The translations under genes were made by a program, and so were the position numbers. Below, piece after piece: positions 25,107 to 34,321 of a stretch of 64,000 nt of DNA. A model generated the notes under the pieces. That model saw only the letters and a program-made list of their open reading frames with translations. It did not search any database and was not told the origin of the DNA. How positions within the stretch are numbered: the stretch's first letter is position 1; every line of letters starts with the position of its first letter. Source of the stretch: Janibacter indicus (GTDB lineage Bacteria; Actinomycetota; Actinomycetes; Actinomycetales; Dermatophilaceae); NCBI RefSeq assembly GCF_900176385.1, contig NZ_FWXN01000009.1, forward strand, positions 124,001 through 188,000, in the 5' to 3' direction.

Positions 25107-25136
25107 TTGCTTATGCGTTCCATAACTTTCTATTAC
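25107..25136 (+). promoter_or_regulatory. Putative metN promoter giving a leaderless mRNA
   Basis: TTGCTT (25107-25112), an 18-nt spacer and TATTAC (25131-25136) lie in a short AT-rich patch that is unusual for this genome. The -10 box ends six bases before the GTG at 25143, so transcription probably starts at or next to that codon. There is no Shine-Dalgarno before the GTG, which agrees with this. Confidence 0.5.
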
Positions 25137-25142
25137 CTTCCG

Positions 25143-26154
25143 GTGACCGACACCCCTGCTCTGCTCGACGTGCGCGGCCTGCGCAAGGAGTACGCCTCCG
25201 CCCGCGGCCCGGTCGTCGCCCTGGACGACATCACCCTGTCGATCCCCCGCGGCTCCATCCACGGCATCGTCGGCCGCTCCGGCGCCGGCAAGTCGACCTT
25301 CATCCGCTGCCTCACCGGGCTCGAGGAGCCGACGGCCGGCACCGTCGACCTCGACGGCACCGACATCCCTGCCCTCCGCGGCGCCGACCTGCGGGCCGTC
25401 CGGCGCCGCTTCGGCATGGTCTTCCAGCACGCCAACCTGCTCGACTCCCGCTCGGCCGCCGACAACATCGCCCTCCCCCTGGAGATCGCCGGGTGGTCGG
25501 CGCAGGACCGCCGTGCCCGGGTCGCCGAGCTGCTCGACGTCGTCGGCCTCACCGACCGCGCCGACAACCACCCCGGGCAGCTCTCCGGCGGTCAGCAGCA
25601 GCGCGTCGGAATTGCCCGTGCCCTGGCCACGCGCCCCGACATCCTGCTGTGCGACGAGCCGACCTCGGCGCTCGACGCCGGCACCACGCGCCAGATCCTC
25701 GGCCTGCTGCGCGACCTGCGCGAGCGCCTCGGGATCACCGTCGTCATCATCACCCACGAGCCCTCGGTCGTCCGCGAGGTCTGCGACACCGTGACCCTCC
25801 TGGCCGACGGGCGCGTCGTCGAGACCGGCCCGATCGGCGAGGTCGTCACCGCCGCCGCCACCCAGCTGCACCGCGACCTCATCCCCCTGCCCCGCTGCCC
25901 CGCTCCCCCTCGAGCACGCCGGCGGCTACGTCGAGGTCTCGCTCGGCGACCCCCGCTCCGGCACGACGAGCGTCGACGCCGTGCTCAGCCTCCTGCGCGA
26001 GGGCGGGGTGCCGGCCGAGGTCGCCGCCGCCACCCTCGAGACGATCGCCGGCCGACGCGTCGGTCGGATCCAGCTCGAGGTCGACCCGGGGCACGCTGCC
26101 GAGGCCGTCCGGCTCCTCGAGGCCGCCCACCTGTCGCCGGAGGTGGCCGCATGA
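25143..26154 (+). pseudogene. metN: Methionine ABC transporter ATP-binding protein MetN, frameshifted
   Basis: ATPase of the methionine importer. The ABC domain is intact: Walker A GRSGAGKST, Q-loop FQHANLLDSRS, signature LSGGQQQRVGIARAL, Walker B ILLCDEPTSALD and H-loop IITHEPSVV. After RDLIPLP the reading frame shifts. The C-terminal NIL (methionine-sensing) domain, from LEHAGGYVEVSLGDPRSG to HLSPEVAA, is in the +1 frame and stops at 26154, overlapping metI as ATGA. The span is 337 codons plus one base. Removing one C from the C-rich stretch 25883-25909 restores IPLPAAPLPLEHAGG. In the frame as given, the ATPase reads through into metI as one fused ORF. It could be a real mutation or a homopolymer sequencing error. 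An upstream ATG at 25113 is an alternative start. Confidence 0.85.
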
Positions 26155-26843
26155 GCGCCCTGATCGCGATTCCCGCTGACCAGTGGTTCGACAACCCGGT
26201 CATCCGGGAGATCGTCCCGACCGCGGTGCTCGAGACCCTGGGCATGACCGCCGTCGCCGGGCTCATCACGGCCCTGCTCGGCATCCCCCTCGGGGTGCTG
26301 CTCTTCACCACCTCGCCCGACGGCACCTCCCCCAGCCCGGTGACCCACCGTCTCGTCGGCGCGCTGGTCAACCTCGGCCGCTCCCTGCCCTTCCTCATCC
26401 TGATGATCGTGATCATCCCGGTCACCCGGCTGATCGTCGGCACCTCGATCGGTTGGCAGGCCGCGGTCGTGCCCCTCACCGTCGGCGCCATCCCCTTCTA
26501 CGCCCGACTCGTCGAGACCTCCCTGCGCGAGGTGCCGAGCGGCAAGGTCGAGGCCGTGACGATGATGGGCGCCACGCGGCGCGAAATCACCCGCAAGGTG
26601 CTGCTGCCCGAGGCCAGGTCGGGCCTCGTCGCCGGCCTGACGACGACCCTCATCGCCCTCATCGGCTACACGGCGATGGCCGACGCGGTCGGTGGAGGCG
26701 GCCTCGGGGCCGTGGCCATGAGCTACGGCTACAACCGCTTCGAGACCGACGTCATGGTCGTGTGCGTCGCGCTGCTCGTCCTCATCGTCACCGCCGTGCA
26801 GGTCATCGGTGACCTCGTCGCCCGTCGACTCGACCGCCGCTGA
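26151..26843 (+). CDS. metI: Methionine ABC transporter permease MetI
   Basis: Membrane channel subunit with 230 residues and five or six hydrophobic segments. The N-terminal transmembrane entry is AVLETLGMTAVAGLITALLG, and LVNLGRSLPFLILMIVIIP follows. The cytoplasmic coupling loop is EAVTMMGATRREITRKVLLP, with the EAA-type motif preceding LPEARSGLVAGL. The ATG overlaps the metN NIL-frame stop as ATGA. Because of the upstream frameshift, ribosomes translating the ATPase would enter metI in frame, so metI could be made as a C-terminal fusion as well as from its own ATG. Confidence 0.93.
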   Translation: MSALIAIPADQWFDNPVIREIVPTAVLETLGMTAVAGLITALLGIPLGVLLFTTSPDGTSPSPVTHRLVGALVNLGRSLPFLILMIVIIPVTRLIVGTSIGWQAAVVPLTVGAIPFYARLVETSLREVPSGKVEAVTMMGATRREITRKVLLPEARSGLVAGLTTTLIALIGYTAMADAVGGGGLGAVAMSYGYNRFETDVMVVCVALLVLIVTAVQVIGDLVARRLDRR

Positions 26844-26920
26844 CCGAGCCCGGCACCACGCCCGCGTCCCACTCCCTTCGTCCCACCCCGGCCGACCGGC
26901 CACCACAGAGAGGAACCCCC

Positions 26921-27769
26921 ATGTCCCCCGCCCGCACCGCCACCCGCGCCGCCGCGGTCCTGTCCGTCTCCGCCCTGGCCCTCACGGGGTGCGGTCTGAT
27001 GCAGGACGACGCCGAGGGTCCCGCTGCCGACGGTGACGGCGTCACGAAGATCACCGTCGGCGCCTCCCCCACGCCGCACGCCAAGATCCTCGAGTACGTC
27101 GACAAGGAGCTCGCCGCCGACGCCGGCCTCGACCTCGAGATCAAGACCTTCGACGACTACGTGCAGCCCAACGTCCAGCTCTCCGAGGGCACGCTCGACG
27201 CCAACTACTTCCAGCACCTGCCCTACTACGAGGAGCAGGTCGAGGACCGCGGCTACGACTTCGCCCACTACGACGGCATCCACATCGAGCCCTTCGCGCT
27301 CTACGCCGACTCGATCGACGACATCAAGGACCTGCCCAAGGGCGGGACGATCGGGATCAACAACGACCCGTCCAACCAGGGCCGGGCGCTGCAGCTGCTC
27401 GCCGACCACGACGTCATCACCCTCAAGGACGGCGTCGACGCGACCAACGCGACGATCCTCGATGTCGAGGACAACCCCAAGGACCTGGAGTTCAAGGAGA
27501 CCGACGCGGCGCAGCTGGCCCGCTCCCTGCAGGACCTGGACGCGGCCGTCATCAACGGCAACTACGCCATCGAGGCCGACCTGTCGGTCGACGACGCCCT
27601 GGTCGTCGAGGAGGGCAAGGACAACCCCTACGCCAACTTCCTCGCCGTCCAGTCCGCCAACGAGGACAACGAGGGCCTGCAGAAGCTCGACGAGCTGCTC
27701 CACTCCCCGGAGGTGAAGAAGTACATCGAGCAGACCTGGCCCGACGGCGAGGTCCTGCCCGCCTTCTGA
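26921..27769 (+). CDS. metQ: Methionine-binding lipoprotein MetQ (NlpA family)
   Basis: Substrate-binding protein of the importer, 282 residues. The signal peptide ends in the lipobox LALTGC (Cys24), so it should be lipid-anchored outside the membrane. The mature part has KITVGASPTPHAKILEYV, FDDYVQPNVQLSEGTLDANY and FQHLPYYEEQ, all NlpA/MetQ hallmarks. GGTIGINNDPSNQGRALQLL and VINGNYAIEADL follow. GAGAGGAAC precedes the ATG. The gene ends six bases from the convergent NUDIX gene. Confidence 0.94.
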   Translation: MSPARTATRAAAVLSVSALALTGCGLMQDDAEGPAADGDGVTKITVGASPTPHAKILEYVDKELAADAGLDLEIKTFDDYVQPNVQLSEGTLDANYFQHLPYYEEQVEDRGYDFAHYDGIHIEPFALYADSIDDIKDLPKGGTIGINNDPSNQGRALQLLADHDVITLKDGVDATNATILDVEDNPKDLEFKETDAAQLARSLQDLDAAVINGNYAIEADLSVDDALVVEEGKDNPYANFLAVQSANEDNEGLQKLDELLHSPEVKKYIEQTWPDGEVLPAF

Positions 27770-27775
27770 GCCCGC

Positions 27776-28432
27776 TCAGCCCTGCGGCGCCACGTCGGTG
27801 GCCCGCGGGCGCGACCCCGGCCGGTCGTCACGGACACACGTGATGACCGGCCGCAGTCGTGTCACGGCCGCGACGGTGCCCAGGTCGAGCAGCTCCTGGA
27901 GGATGACGCGGGTCGGGGTCATCAGGCGCACGCTCCCGTCGCGGCCGGCGGCGAGCAGGTCGGCGACGGCCTCCCAGCGCGAGTCGACCGCCTCGCTCGT
28001 GAGGTGCGCCGGCTGGCGCGCGGACGCGTGCGGGACCGGCAGGACGTAGAAGGAGACGTCGAAGCGCTTCGGCGGGCCCTCCGGCGTCACCCAGCGGTCC
28101 CACGGCAGCAGCGCCTCGGGCTCGGCGACGAGGCCGGTCTCCTCGACCAGCTCGCGCAGCCCGGTGGCGACGAGGGTGCGGGCGTCGACGGCGCGGTCCC
28201 CGTCGACGGGCACGAGTCTCCACCTGTGGACGTGGTCGGCCACGGTCGCGGACGACAGGGCGAGGTCGGCCCCCTTCGCCTCGTCGTCGGGGTCGCACCG
28301 TCCGCCGGGGAAGACCACGGCACCGGCGGCGAAGTCCATCGTCTGCTGACGGTGCTGGACGAAGACCTCCGGGCCCCGCGCCCCGTCCCGCAGCGGGATG
28401 ACGCTGACGGCCGGACGCGGGAGGACGCTCAC
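27776..28432 (-). CDS. NUDIX hydrolase with an insertion in the Nudix box
   Basis: A 218-residue hydrolase. The Nudix box is split: the glycine part VVFPGGRCDPDDE (about 40-52) is separated by some 40 residues from the catalytic helix ATGLRELVEETGLV (about 89-102), which holds the REUxEExGU metal-binding core. A long insertion at this point is characteristic of the NUDT19-like branch, whose animal members hydrolyse CoA; substrate here is not known. The GTG overlaps the AI-2E-type gene stop as GTGA, so the two are co-translated. Confidence 0.8.
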   Translation of the reverse strand: MSVLPRPAVSVIPLRDGARGPEVFVQHRQQTMDFAAGAVVFPGGRCDPDDEAKGADLALSSATVADHVHRWRLVPVDGDRAVDARTLVATGLRELVEETGLVAEPEALLPWDRWVTPEGPPKRFDVSFYVLPVPHASARQPAHLTSEAVDSRWEAVADLLAAGRDGSVRLMTPTRVILQELLDLGTVAAVTRLRPVITCVRDDRPGSRPRATDVAPQG

Positions 28433-29616
28433 TCGGTGACCGCGGTGTCCTGCTCGACCTCGGCGACGTCGGAGCCCTCCTCGGTCGCGGACTCGGCCTC
28501 GTCGGCGGTGATCTCACCGGCCCGCAGGGCCACCTGCTCGCTGAGGTAGCGCAGGACGACGGCGCCCACGGCGGCCACGGGGACCGCGAGGAAGGCCCCG
28601 ACGATGCCGAAGACGGTGCCCCCGATGGTGACGGCGAGCAGGATGATCCCGGCGTGCAGCTGCATCGAGCGGCCCTGGAGGAAGGGCTGGAGGACATTGC
28701 CCTCGATCTGCTGCACCGCGATGATCAGCGCCAGCACCAGCAGGGCCGTCAACGGCCCCTCGGCGACGAGGGCCACGAGGACCGACAGGAAGCCGACCGC
28801 GAAGGCACCGACGATCGGGATGAAGCCACCGAAGAAGGTCAGCACGGCCAGGGCGAAGGCGAGCGGCACCCCGAGCACGACGAGACCGATGCCGATGAGC
28901 ACGGCGTCGACGGCCGAGACGACCGCCTGGGTGCGGATGAAGCCACCGAGGGTGGCCCACGAGCGGGTGGCGACCTCGGTGAGGTGGGCGGCGGCCCGCG
29001 GTCCGCTGACGCGACGGACGAAGGGGAGGAACGCCGGCCCGTCCTTGAGGAAGAAGAAGACGAGCACCAGCACGAGCACGAGCGTGACGACACCCGAACC
29101 CACCGCCGAGGCTCCCGCGAGAGCGCCGGTGGCGATCTGACCGCCCCGGTCCTGCAGCCAGGTGCGGGCGGTGCTGACGGCGTCGTTGATCGTCTGGTTG
29201 TCGAGGTTGAAGGGCGGCTTGGCCGCCCGCTGCTGCAGCTCCGACAGACCCTTGGCGGCGGAGTCGGCCAGGTCGCCCGACTGGCTGATGAGCGACGGGG
29301 TGATCGCCCCCAGCACGCCGAAGAAGACGACGAGGGCACCGAGGATCACGAGCACCGCGGCGAGCGCGTCGGGCAGCCCCTTGGACCGCAGCCACCGCGT
29401 CGGCGGCCACAGGACGGTCGCGACGATCAGGGCGAGCAGGACGGGGAAGACCCCGACCCACAGCTTGCCGAGGATCCACCACAGGATGGCGGCGCCGGCG
29501 GACACGAGCAGCAGGCGCCACGACCAGCGCGCCAGCCACGTGAAGCCCTCACCGATGACGGTGCCTCGATCGACGGTGGTCGCCGGCACCTGCGCCGGGT
29601 CGTGCGCTGTGCTCAA
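28429..29616 (-). CDS. AI-2E family transporter (PF01594) membrane protein
   Basis: A 395-residue membrane protein with a TM pair (about 32-75), a third TM (IALVIL-type segment near 90-110), a periplasmic helical region, then VTLVLVLVLVFFFLKDGPAF and the cluster of C-terminal helices ending FLAVPVAAVGAVVLRYLSEQ. GNVLQPFLQGRSMQLHAGII is the family signature. Members act as exporters or Na+/H+ antiporters; the name does not prove autoinducer-2 export. The C terminus is a Glu/Thr-rich cytoplasmic tail. The start is TTG with AGGAGAG in front. Confidence 0.85.
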   Translation of the reverse strand: MSTAHDPAQVPATTVDRGTVIGEGFTWLARWSWRLLLVSAGAAILWWILGKLWVGVFPVLLALIVATVLWPPTRWLRSKGLPDALAAVLVILGALVVFFGVLGAITPSLISQSGDLADSAAKGLSELQQRAAKPPFNLDNQTINDAVSTARTWLQDRGGQIATGALAGASAVGSGVVTLVLVLVLVFFFLKDGPAFLPFVRRVSGPRAAAHLTEVATRSWATLGGFIRTQAVVSAVDAVLIGIGLVVLGVPLAFALAVLTFFGGFIPIVGAFAVGFLSVLVALVAEGPLTALLVLALIIAVQQIEGNVLQPFLQGRSMQLHAGIILLAVTIGGTVFGIVGAFLAVPVAAVGAVVLRYLSEQVALRAGEITADEAESATEEGSDVAEVEQDTAVTE

Positions 29617-29625
29617 TGTCTCTCC

Positions 29626-30039
29626 TCAGACGAGGGTGGGCTTGACCTCGACGATGCGCGCCAGGAGGCCGTTGACGAACTTCGGCGACTCGTCCGTGCT
29701 CAGCTCGGTGGCCAGGGCGACCGCCTCGCTCACGGCGACGCCGTCGGGGACCTCGTCGTTGAAGAGGATCTCCCACGCGCCCAGACGTAGGATCGCGCGG
29801 TCGACGTCGGGCATGCGGTCCAGGCTCCACCCTTGGCTGTACGTCGTCAGTGCGTCGTCGATGTCGCCCCAGTGGGCGACGACTCCCTGGACCGCGCTGA
29901 TCGTGTAGTCGTTGAGCGGCGCGGGGGTCACGGGCGACTCGGCACGCTCGCGGGCGAGCTCACCGGCGTTGAGCCCTCGGGACTCCGCCTCGAAGAGCAG
30001 GTCGATCGCGCGGCGACGCGCCTTGGTCCGGGCTCCCAC
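29626..30039 (-). CDS. nusB: Transcription antitermination factor NusB
   Basis: All-helical RNA-binding partner of NusE in rRNA antitermination, 137 residues. RTKARRRAIDLLFEAESRG at the N terminus and DRAILRLGAWEILFNDEVP, AVSEAVALATELSTDESPKF, VNGLLARIVE at the C terminus are standard. The GTG follows the efp stop directly (TGAGTG), so the two are translationally coupled, the usual efp-nusB order. Confidence 0.96.
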   Translation of the reverse strand: MGARTKARRRAIDLLFEAESRGLNAGELARERAESPVTPAPLNDYTISAVQGVVAHWGDIDDALTTYSQGWSLDRMPDVDRAILRLGAWEILFNDEVPDGVAVSEAVALATELSTDESPKFVNGLLARIVEVKPTLV

Positions 30040-30600
30040 TCAGTTCACGCGACCGAGGTAGGACCCGTCGCGGGTGTCGACCTTGACCTTGGTGCCCTGC
30101 TCGAGGAAGAGCGGCACGGAGATCTCGGCACCCGTCTCGAGGGTCGCGGGCTTGGTGCCACCGGTGGAGCGGTCGCCCTGCAGGCCCGGCTCGGTGTAGG
30201 TGATCTCGAGGACGACCGACGCCGGCAGCTCGACGAAGAGGACGTTGCCGTCGTGGCGGGCGACGACCGCTTCCTGGTTCTCGAGCATGTATTTCGCCGC
30301 GTCACCGACGACCTCCGGCGCGACCGGGATCTGGTCGTAGGTGTCGGGGTCCATGAAGACGAAGTCGGTGCCGTCGTTGTAGAGGTACTGCATCGTGCGC
30401 TTGTCGACGTTGGACGTCTCGACCTTGGTGCCGGCGTTGAAGGTCTTGTCGACGGTCTTGCCGCTCGTGACGTTCTTGAGCTTGGTCCGCACGAAGGCCG
30501 GGCCCTTGCCGGGCTTGACGTGCTGGAACTCCACGACACTCCAGAGCTGCCCCTCGAGGTTGAGGACCATGCCGTTCTTGAGGTCATTCGTCGTTGCCAC
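30040..30600 (-). CDS. efp: Translation elongation factor P
   Basis: Rescues ribosomes stalled at polyproline. The 186 residues form three beta-barrel domains: the KOW-like N domain ([20 protein letters not shown]), the loop [16 protein letters not shown] with the Lys that protrudes toward the peptidyl-transferase centre, and the C-terminal OB domain ending SYLGRVN. The GTG start ([10 protein letters not shown]) is chosen by family alignment; the frame continues upstream without support. TAGGAT at 30679-30674 on the minus strand is a possible -10 box. Confidence 0.95.
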   Translation of the reverse strand: MATTNDLKNGMVLNLEGQLWSVVEFQHVKPGKGPAFVRTKLKNVTSGKTVDKTFNAGTKVETSNVDKRTMQYLYNDGTDFVFMDPDTYDQIPVAPEVVGDAAKYMLENQEAVVARHDGNVLFVELPASVVLEITYTEPGLQGDRSTGGTKPATLETGAEISVPLFLEQGTKVKVDTRDGSYLGRVN

Positions 30601-30676
30601 GGGTGTGCTCGCCTTCGCGTCGTCGTCAGATGTGCCTGCCACTGCAGCGCCGAGGGCGCGCGGGCCGCCCAGCATC

Positions 30677-31927
30677 CTAACCGGCGAAGACCCGATCCAC
30701 CCACGCGCGCACCCGCGGCTCCCCCTCGGTGAGGACCGAGATGTGGTCGGCCCCGGTGACCCGTTCGTACTCCAGGTCCGCGCCCTGCTCCTCGTACTGC
30801 TCGGCAAGCCGGTCGCTCAGGAGCACCGGGACGGTCGTGTCCCGGTCGCCGTGGACGAGCAGGACCGGCACCTGCGGTAGCACCTCGGCCGCGTCGTTGG
30901 TCCCGACCGTCCTTCGGATCCGGGAGAGGTCGGCGTCCCCGCGGACGAAGTCGGTGAGCTGCATCCCGCCGAAGGAGTCGTCACGGAAGAGCTCGGCGAT
31001 GCACCGCTGCTCCAGCTGAGGCAGCAACCGCCGCCCCTGGGGGCTCACGACCTGCTCGACCGGGACGTCCGCGGTGCGCGCCGCCGCGACGACGAGCGGG
31101 CCGAGGAAGCCCGCGTCCTGCCCTTCGGCCGCCGCCGCCTCGTCGGCCGAGGTCCCTGCCGGTGCCCCACCTTCGGCCATCTCGACGACGACGCCGAGCT
31201 GGCTCGGCGGGGCGATGGCGACGATGCCGACGAGGTCGAGACCGGGCGTGTAGGCATCGGTGAAGCGCGCGGTGAAGATCGCCGCCTGCGCCCCCTGCGA
31301 GTGCCCCATCGCGACCCATCGGGAGGACAGGTCGGGGGTGAGCTCGTGCGCGGCGAGCACGATGTCGCTCATCGCCGCCCCGGCGGACTGGCCCATGAGG
31401 TAGGGGTGCGGCCCGGGCGTGCCCAGCCCCTCGTAGTCGGTGCGCACGACGGCGAAGCCGTCGGCAACCAGATCGGCCGTCGCCCGGTCCATCGAGGCCG
31501 CGTAGACGCCGGTCTGCTCGTCCACGAGGGACCGGGACGGCGCGCACCGGTCTGCGGTACCGGTCGTCCCGTGGCCCCAGCTGATGACTGGCCACCCGCC
31601 CGCCGGCGGTTCGCCCTCGGGGACGGAGACCACGCCGGACACGGCAACGGGCTCTCCCTTCGCACTGGTGGAGCGGTACATGACGAGGTGGGTCGTCCCG
31701 CCGATCGTCGGCCCGTCGACCACGCGGCGTGACCAGATGATCGTGCCGTGCCGGCCGGCGGCCAGCTGCTCGGCGGTGGTCTCGTAGAAGGCCTCTCCCG
31801 ACGGCCCGGTCACCAGCTCGTCGCCGTCGCCCCGCGTCCGCCACAGGAGCGCCGCGACGACGACCGCCACGACGAGGAGCGCGGCAAGTCCTACGATCCC
31901 GCGTCGTCGCCGTCCCCCGATCGCCAT
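30677..31927 (-). CDS. Secretory-lipase-type alpha/beta hydrolase, membrane-anchored
   Basis: A 416-residue hydrolase. An N-terminal basic stretch and a single hydrophobic helix ([19 protein letters not shown]) suggest a signal anchor with the enzyme outside. The catalytic triad is visible: Ser in [15 protein letters not shown], Asp in [12 protein letters not shown], His in [27 protein letters not shown] is the oxyanion region typical of the PF03583 lipase family, which hydrolyses esters. Three closely spaced ATGs exist (31939, 31936, 31927); longer frames overlap the divergent neighbour. Confidence 0.8.
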   Translation of the reverse strand: MAIGGRRRRGIVGLAALLVVAVVVAALLWRTRGDGDELVTGPSGEAFYETTAEQLAAGRHGTIIWSRRVVDGPTIGGTTHLVMYRSTSAKGEPVAVSGVVSVPEGEPPAGGWPVISWGHGTTGTADRCAPSRSLVDEQTGVYAASMDRATADLVADGFAVVRTDYEGLGTPGPHPYLMGQSAGAAMSDIVLAAHELTPDLSSRWVAMGHSQGAQAAIFTARFTDAYTPGLDLVGIVAIAPPSQLGVVVEMAEGGAPAGTSADEAAAAEGQDAGFLGPLVVAAARTADVPVEQVVSPQGRRLLPQLEQRCIAELFRDDSFGGMQLTDFVRGDADLSRIRRTVGTNDAAEVLPQVPVLLVHGDRDTTVPVLLSDRLAEQYEEQGADLEYERVTGADHISVLTEGEPRVRAWVDRVFAG

Positions 31928-31965
31928 GTCGCGCATCATCGCAGACCGGTGCCCGACGAGGCAGG

Positions 31966-33537
31966 ATGGCACGCATGAAGTCCACCGCCCTGCTCGCCGC
32001 CGTCGCAGCCGGAACCGCCGGGCTCGCCGCCCGCGACCTCCTCCAGCGCCAGCACTCCCTCAAGCGCAACTTCCCGATCGTCGCCAACGCGCGCTACCTG
32101 CTCGAGCGGATCGGGCCGGAGCTGCGCCAGTACATCGTGACGAGCAACGACGAGGAGCGCCCCTTCAGCCGCGACCAGCGGGCGTGGGTCTACGCCTCGT
32201 CGAAGAAGGAGAACAACTACGTCGGCTTCGGCACCGACAACGACGTCGAGCGCGTCGAGGGCTACCCGGTCCTCAAGCACCGCACCTTCTCGTCCGTGGC
32301 CCCCGCGACGAGCGCGCACGCCGGCGAGGACACCCCCCTGCCCTGCGCCAAGGTCCTCGGCGCCGCGCGCGTGCGGCGGCACGCCTTCCGCCCCCAGTCG
32401 GTCGTCAACATCTCCTCGATGAGCTTCGGCTCGCTGTCGGGCAATGCCGTCCACGCGCTCAACGAGGGAGCCCGTCTGGCCGGCGCCATGCACTGCACTG
32501 GCGAGGGCTCGCTCTCCCCCTACCACCGCCAGGGCGGCGACCTGATCTTCCAGATCGGCACCGCCTACTTCGGCTGCCGCGACGAGCAGGGCCGCTTCGA
32601 CCTCGACAAGCTCGCCTCGGTCGTCGCGTCGGCGCCGGTGCGGGCGATCGAGATCAAGCTCAGCCAGGGCGCCAAGCCGGGTTTGGGCGGCATGCTGCCC
32701 GCCGCCAAGATCTCGGCCGAGATCGCCGAGACCCGAGGCATCCCGCAGGGCGAGGACTGCGCCAGCCCGTCGCGGCACACGGAGTTCGACGACGTGGACT
32801 CGATGCTCGACTTCGTCGAGCGGGTCGCGGAGGTCACCGGCCTGCCGGTCGGCATCAAGTCGGCGGTCGGCGACTCGACCTTCTGGGAGGAGCTCGCCGC
32901 CGCGATGGCCGACGGCACCCGCGGCGTCGACTTCATCACCATCGACGGCGGCGAGGGCGGGACCGGCGCGGCGCCGCTCGTCTTCAGCGATGCCGTCGCC
33001 CTGCCCTTCCGTCTGGCCTTCACCCGTGTCTACGGCATCTTCGCCCGGGCCGGCCTGACCGACCGGGTCGTCTGGGTCGGTTCGGGCAAGCTCGGCCTCC
33101 CCGAAAATGCGCTCGTCGCCTTCGCCCTGGGCGTCGACATGGTCCACGTGGCCCGCGAGCCGATGCTCGCCCTCGGGTGCATCCAGGCCCAGAAGTGCCA
33201 CACCGACCACTGCCCGACCGGTGTCGCCACGCAAAATCCCTGGCTCTCCCGGGGCCTCGACCCGACCCTCAAGGCGCACCGGGTCGACAACTACCTGCGC
33301 ACCCTGCGCCGCGACCTGCTCAAGGTCTCGGAGGCCTGCGGGGTCTGGCACCCGGGCCTGCTCACCGTCGACGACGTCGAGCTGCTCCTCGGCAACCGCA
33401 AGGCGACCCCGCTCGGCGAGGTCTACGACTACGAGCCCGGCTGGGGCCACCTCGGCGAGGAGGACGCGGCCGCGATCATCGAGATCATGTCGCAGGCCGC
33501 GCCCTCCAGCGAGGACGAGGAGGTCCCGGCTACTTGA
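31966..33537 (+). CDS. FMN-binding glutamate synthase-domain protein
   Basis: A 523-residue protein like the stand-alone GltB central domain (GltB2/YerD type). It has an N-terminal hydrophobic segment, SVVNISSMSFGSLSGNAVHA, the FMN-barrel part VDFITIDGGEGGTGAAPLVF and the iron-sulfur cysteines GCIQAQKCHTDHCPTGVATQ (C-x5-C-x4-C), as in the [3Fe-4S] site of glutamate synthase. It lacks the amidotransferase domain and no GltD partner is adjacent, so its electron donor and true reaction are unknown. A start at 31975 (MKSTALL) is an alternative. It runs 8 bp into the convergent ABC permease gene. Confidence 0.82.
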   Translation: MARMKSTALLAAVAAGTAGLAARDLLQRQHSLKRNFPIVANARYLLERIGPELRQYIVTSNDEERPFSRDQRAWVYASSKKENNYVGFGTDNDVERVEGYPVLKHRTFSSVAPATSAHAGEDTPLPCAKVLGAARVRRHAFRPQSVVNISSMSFGSLSGNAVHALNEGARLAGAMHCTGEGSLSPYHRQGGDLIFQIGTAYFGCRDEQGRFDLDKLASVVASAPVRAIEIKLSQGAKPGLGGMLPAAKISAEIAETRGIPQGEDCASPSRHTEFDDVDSMLDFVERVAEVTGLPVGIKSAVGDSTFWEELAAAMADGTRGVDFITIDGGEGGTGAAPLVFSDAVALPFRLAFTRVYGIFARAGLTDRVVWVGSGKLGLPENALVAFALGVDMVHVAREPMLALGCIQAQKCHTDHCPTGVATQNPWLSRGLDPTLKAHRVDNYLRTLRRDLLKVSEACGVWHPGLLTVDDVELLLGNRKATPLGEVYDYEPGWGHLGEEDAAAIIEIMSQAAPSSEDEEVPAT

Positions 33538-34321
33538 TCTCCCGGGTGAGCACCCGGTAGGTCCCGATCGCCAGGGGCACTCCCACCCAGACCAGGCCAC
33601 CGGTCGCCAGGTGACCCCAGTCCGAGCCGGTCATCGTCCCCTCGACGAGCGGCCCGGTGACGATGTTGAGGTCGAGCCACTGTGCGATGTCGCTCATCCG
33701 CTCGCTCATCGACGTGAGCATCGTCCACACGGTCGGCAGCGCCAGGCTGGTGACGATCGCGAGCGGGGTGTTGAGCAGGGCCGCCCCGAAGGCCACGCCC
33801 TGCAGGGTGAAGATCAGCGCGGTGAGGACCAGCCCGGGCACGGAGAGCCCCTCCAGCGCGAAGTCCCCTCCGGAGACGAGCGTGGACAGCGCCGCCGCCA
33901 GGGCCGCGACGACGAGCAGCCCGAGGGCGAGCACGAGCGAGGCGACGACCTTGGCGGAGAGCACCCGACCGCGCCGGGGCACGAGGGTGAAGGTCGCCAG
34001 ACCGGTGCGCTGGCTCCACTCCTGGGTCGCCGACATGATCCCCATGATCGGCAGCAGGACGAGCATCGGCATGGTGATGAAGCCGAGGAAGGTCGCCATC
34101 GAGATGTCATCGCCCTCCCCGACGGCGATGAGCACCCCGCACACGACGAAGCTGATCGCCGCCATGGTGATGAGCATCCACATCCCGGCGCGGGTGTCGA
34201 CCATCTTGCGCACCTCGACCCCCACGAGCCGGGCGAAGGGGATGAGGTCGCCGTCGAGGTCGATCGGTGCCGGGGCGGGGGTCGGGTCGGTGGTCGTGGA
34301 CGGTGCGGTCGTGGTGCTCAT
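33530..34321 (-). CDS. ABC transporter permease (ABC-2 type)
   Basis: A 263-residue membrane protein with six predicted helices (about 45-65, 73-100, 125-150, 162-185, 187-205, 235-252). It begins with a Thr/Pro-rich cytoplasmic tail, and RLVGVEVRKMVDTRAGMWML is the usual lead-in of ABC-2 permeases. SATQEWSQRTGLATFTLVPR is the conserved coupling region. It overlaps the ATPase gene by 4 bp. Exported substrate unknown; drug or lipid export is the usual suspicion for this family. Confidence 0.82.
   Translation of the reverse strand: MSTTTAPSTTTDPTPAPAPIDLDGDLIPFARLVGVEVRKMVDTRAGMWMLITMAAISFVVCGVLIAVGEGDDISMATFLGFITMPMLVLLPIMGIMSATQEWSQRTGLATFTLVPRRGRVLSAKVVASLVLALGLLVVAALAAALSTLVSGGDFALEGLSVPGLVLTALIFTLQGVAFGAALLNTPLAIVTSLALPTVWTMLTSMSERMSDIAQWLDLNIVTGPLVEGTMTGSDWGHLATGGLVWVGVPLAIGTYRVLTREIK

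Noticed and set aside
25024-25142. SAM or other metabolite riboswitch before metN
   Set aside because: No SAM-I/II/IV core is recognisable, and a promoter close to the GTG would leave no room for a leader. DNA operators fit better, though not proven.
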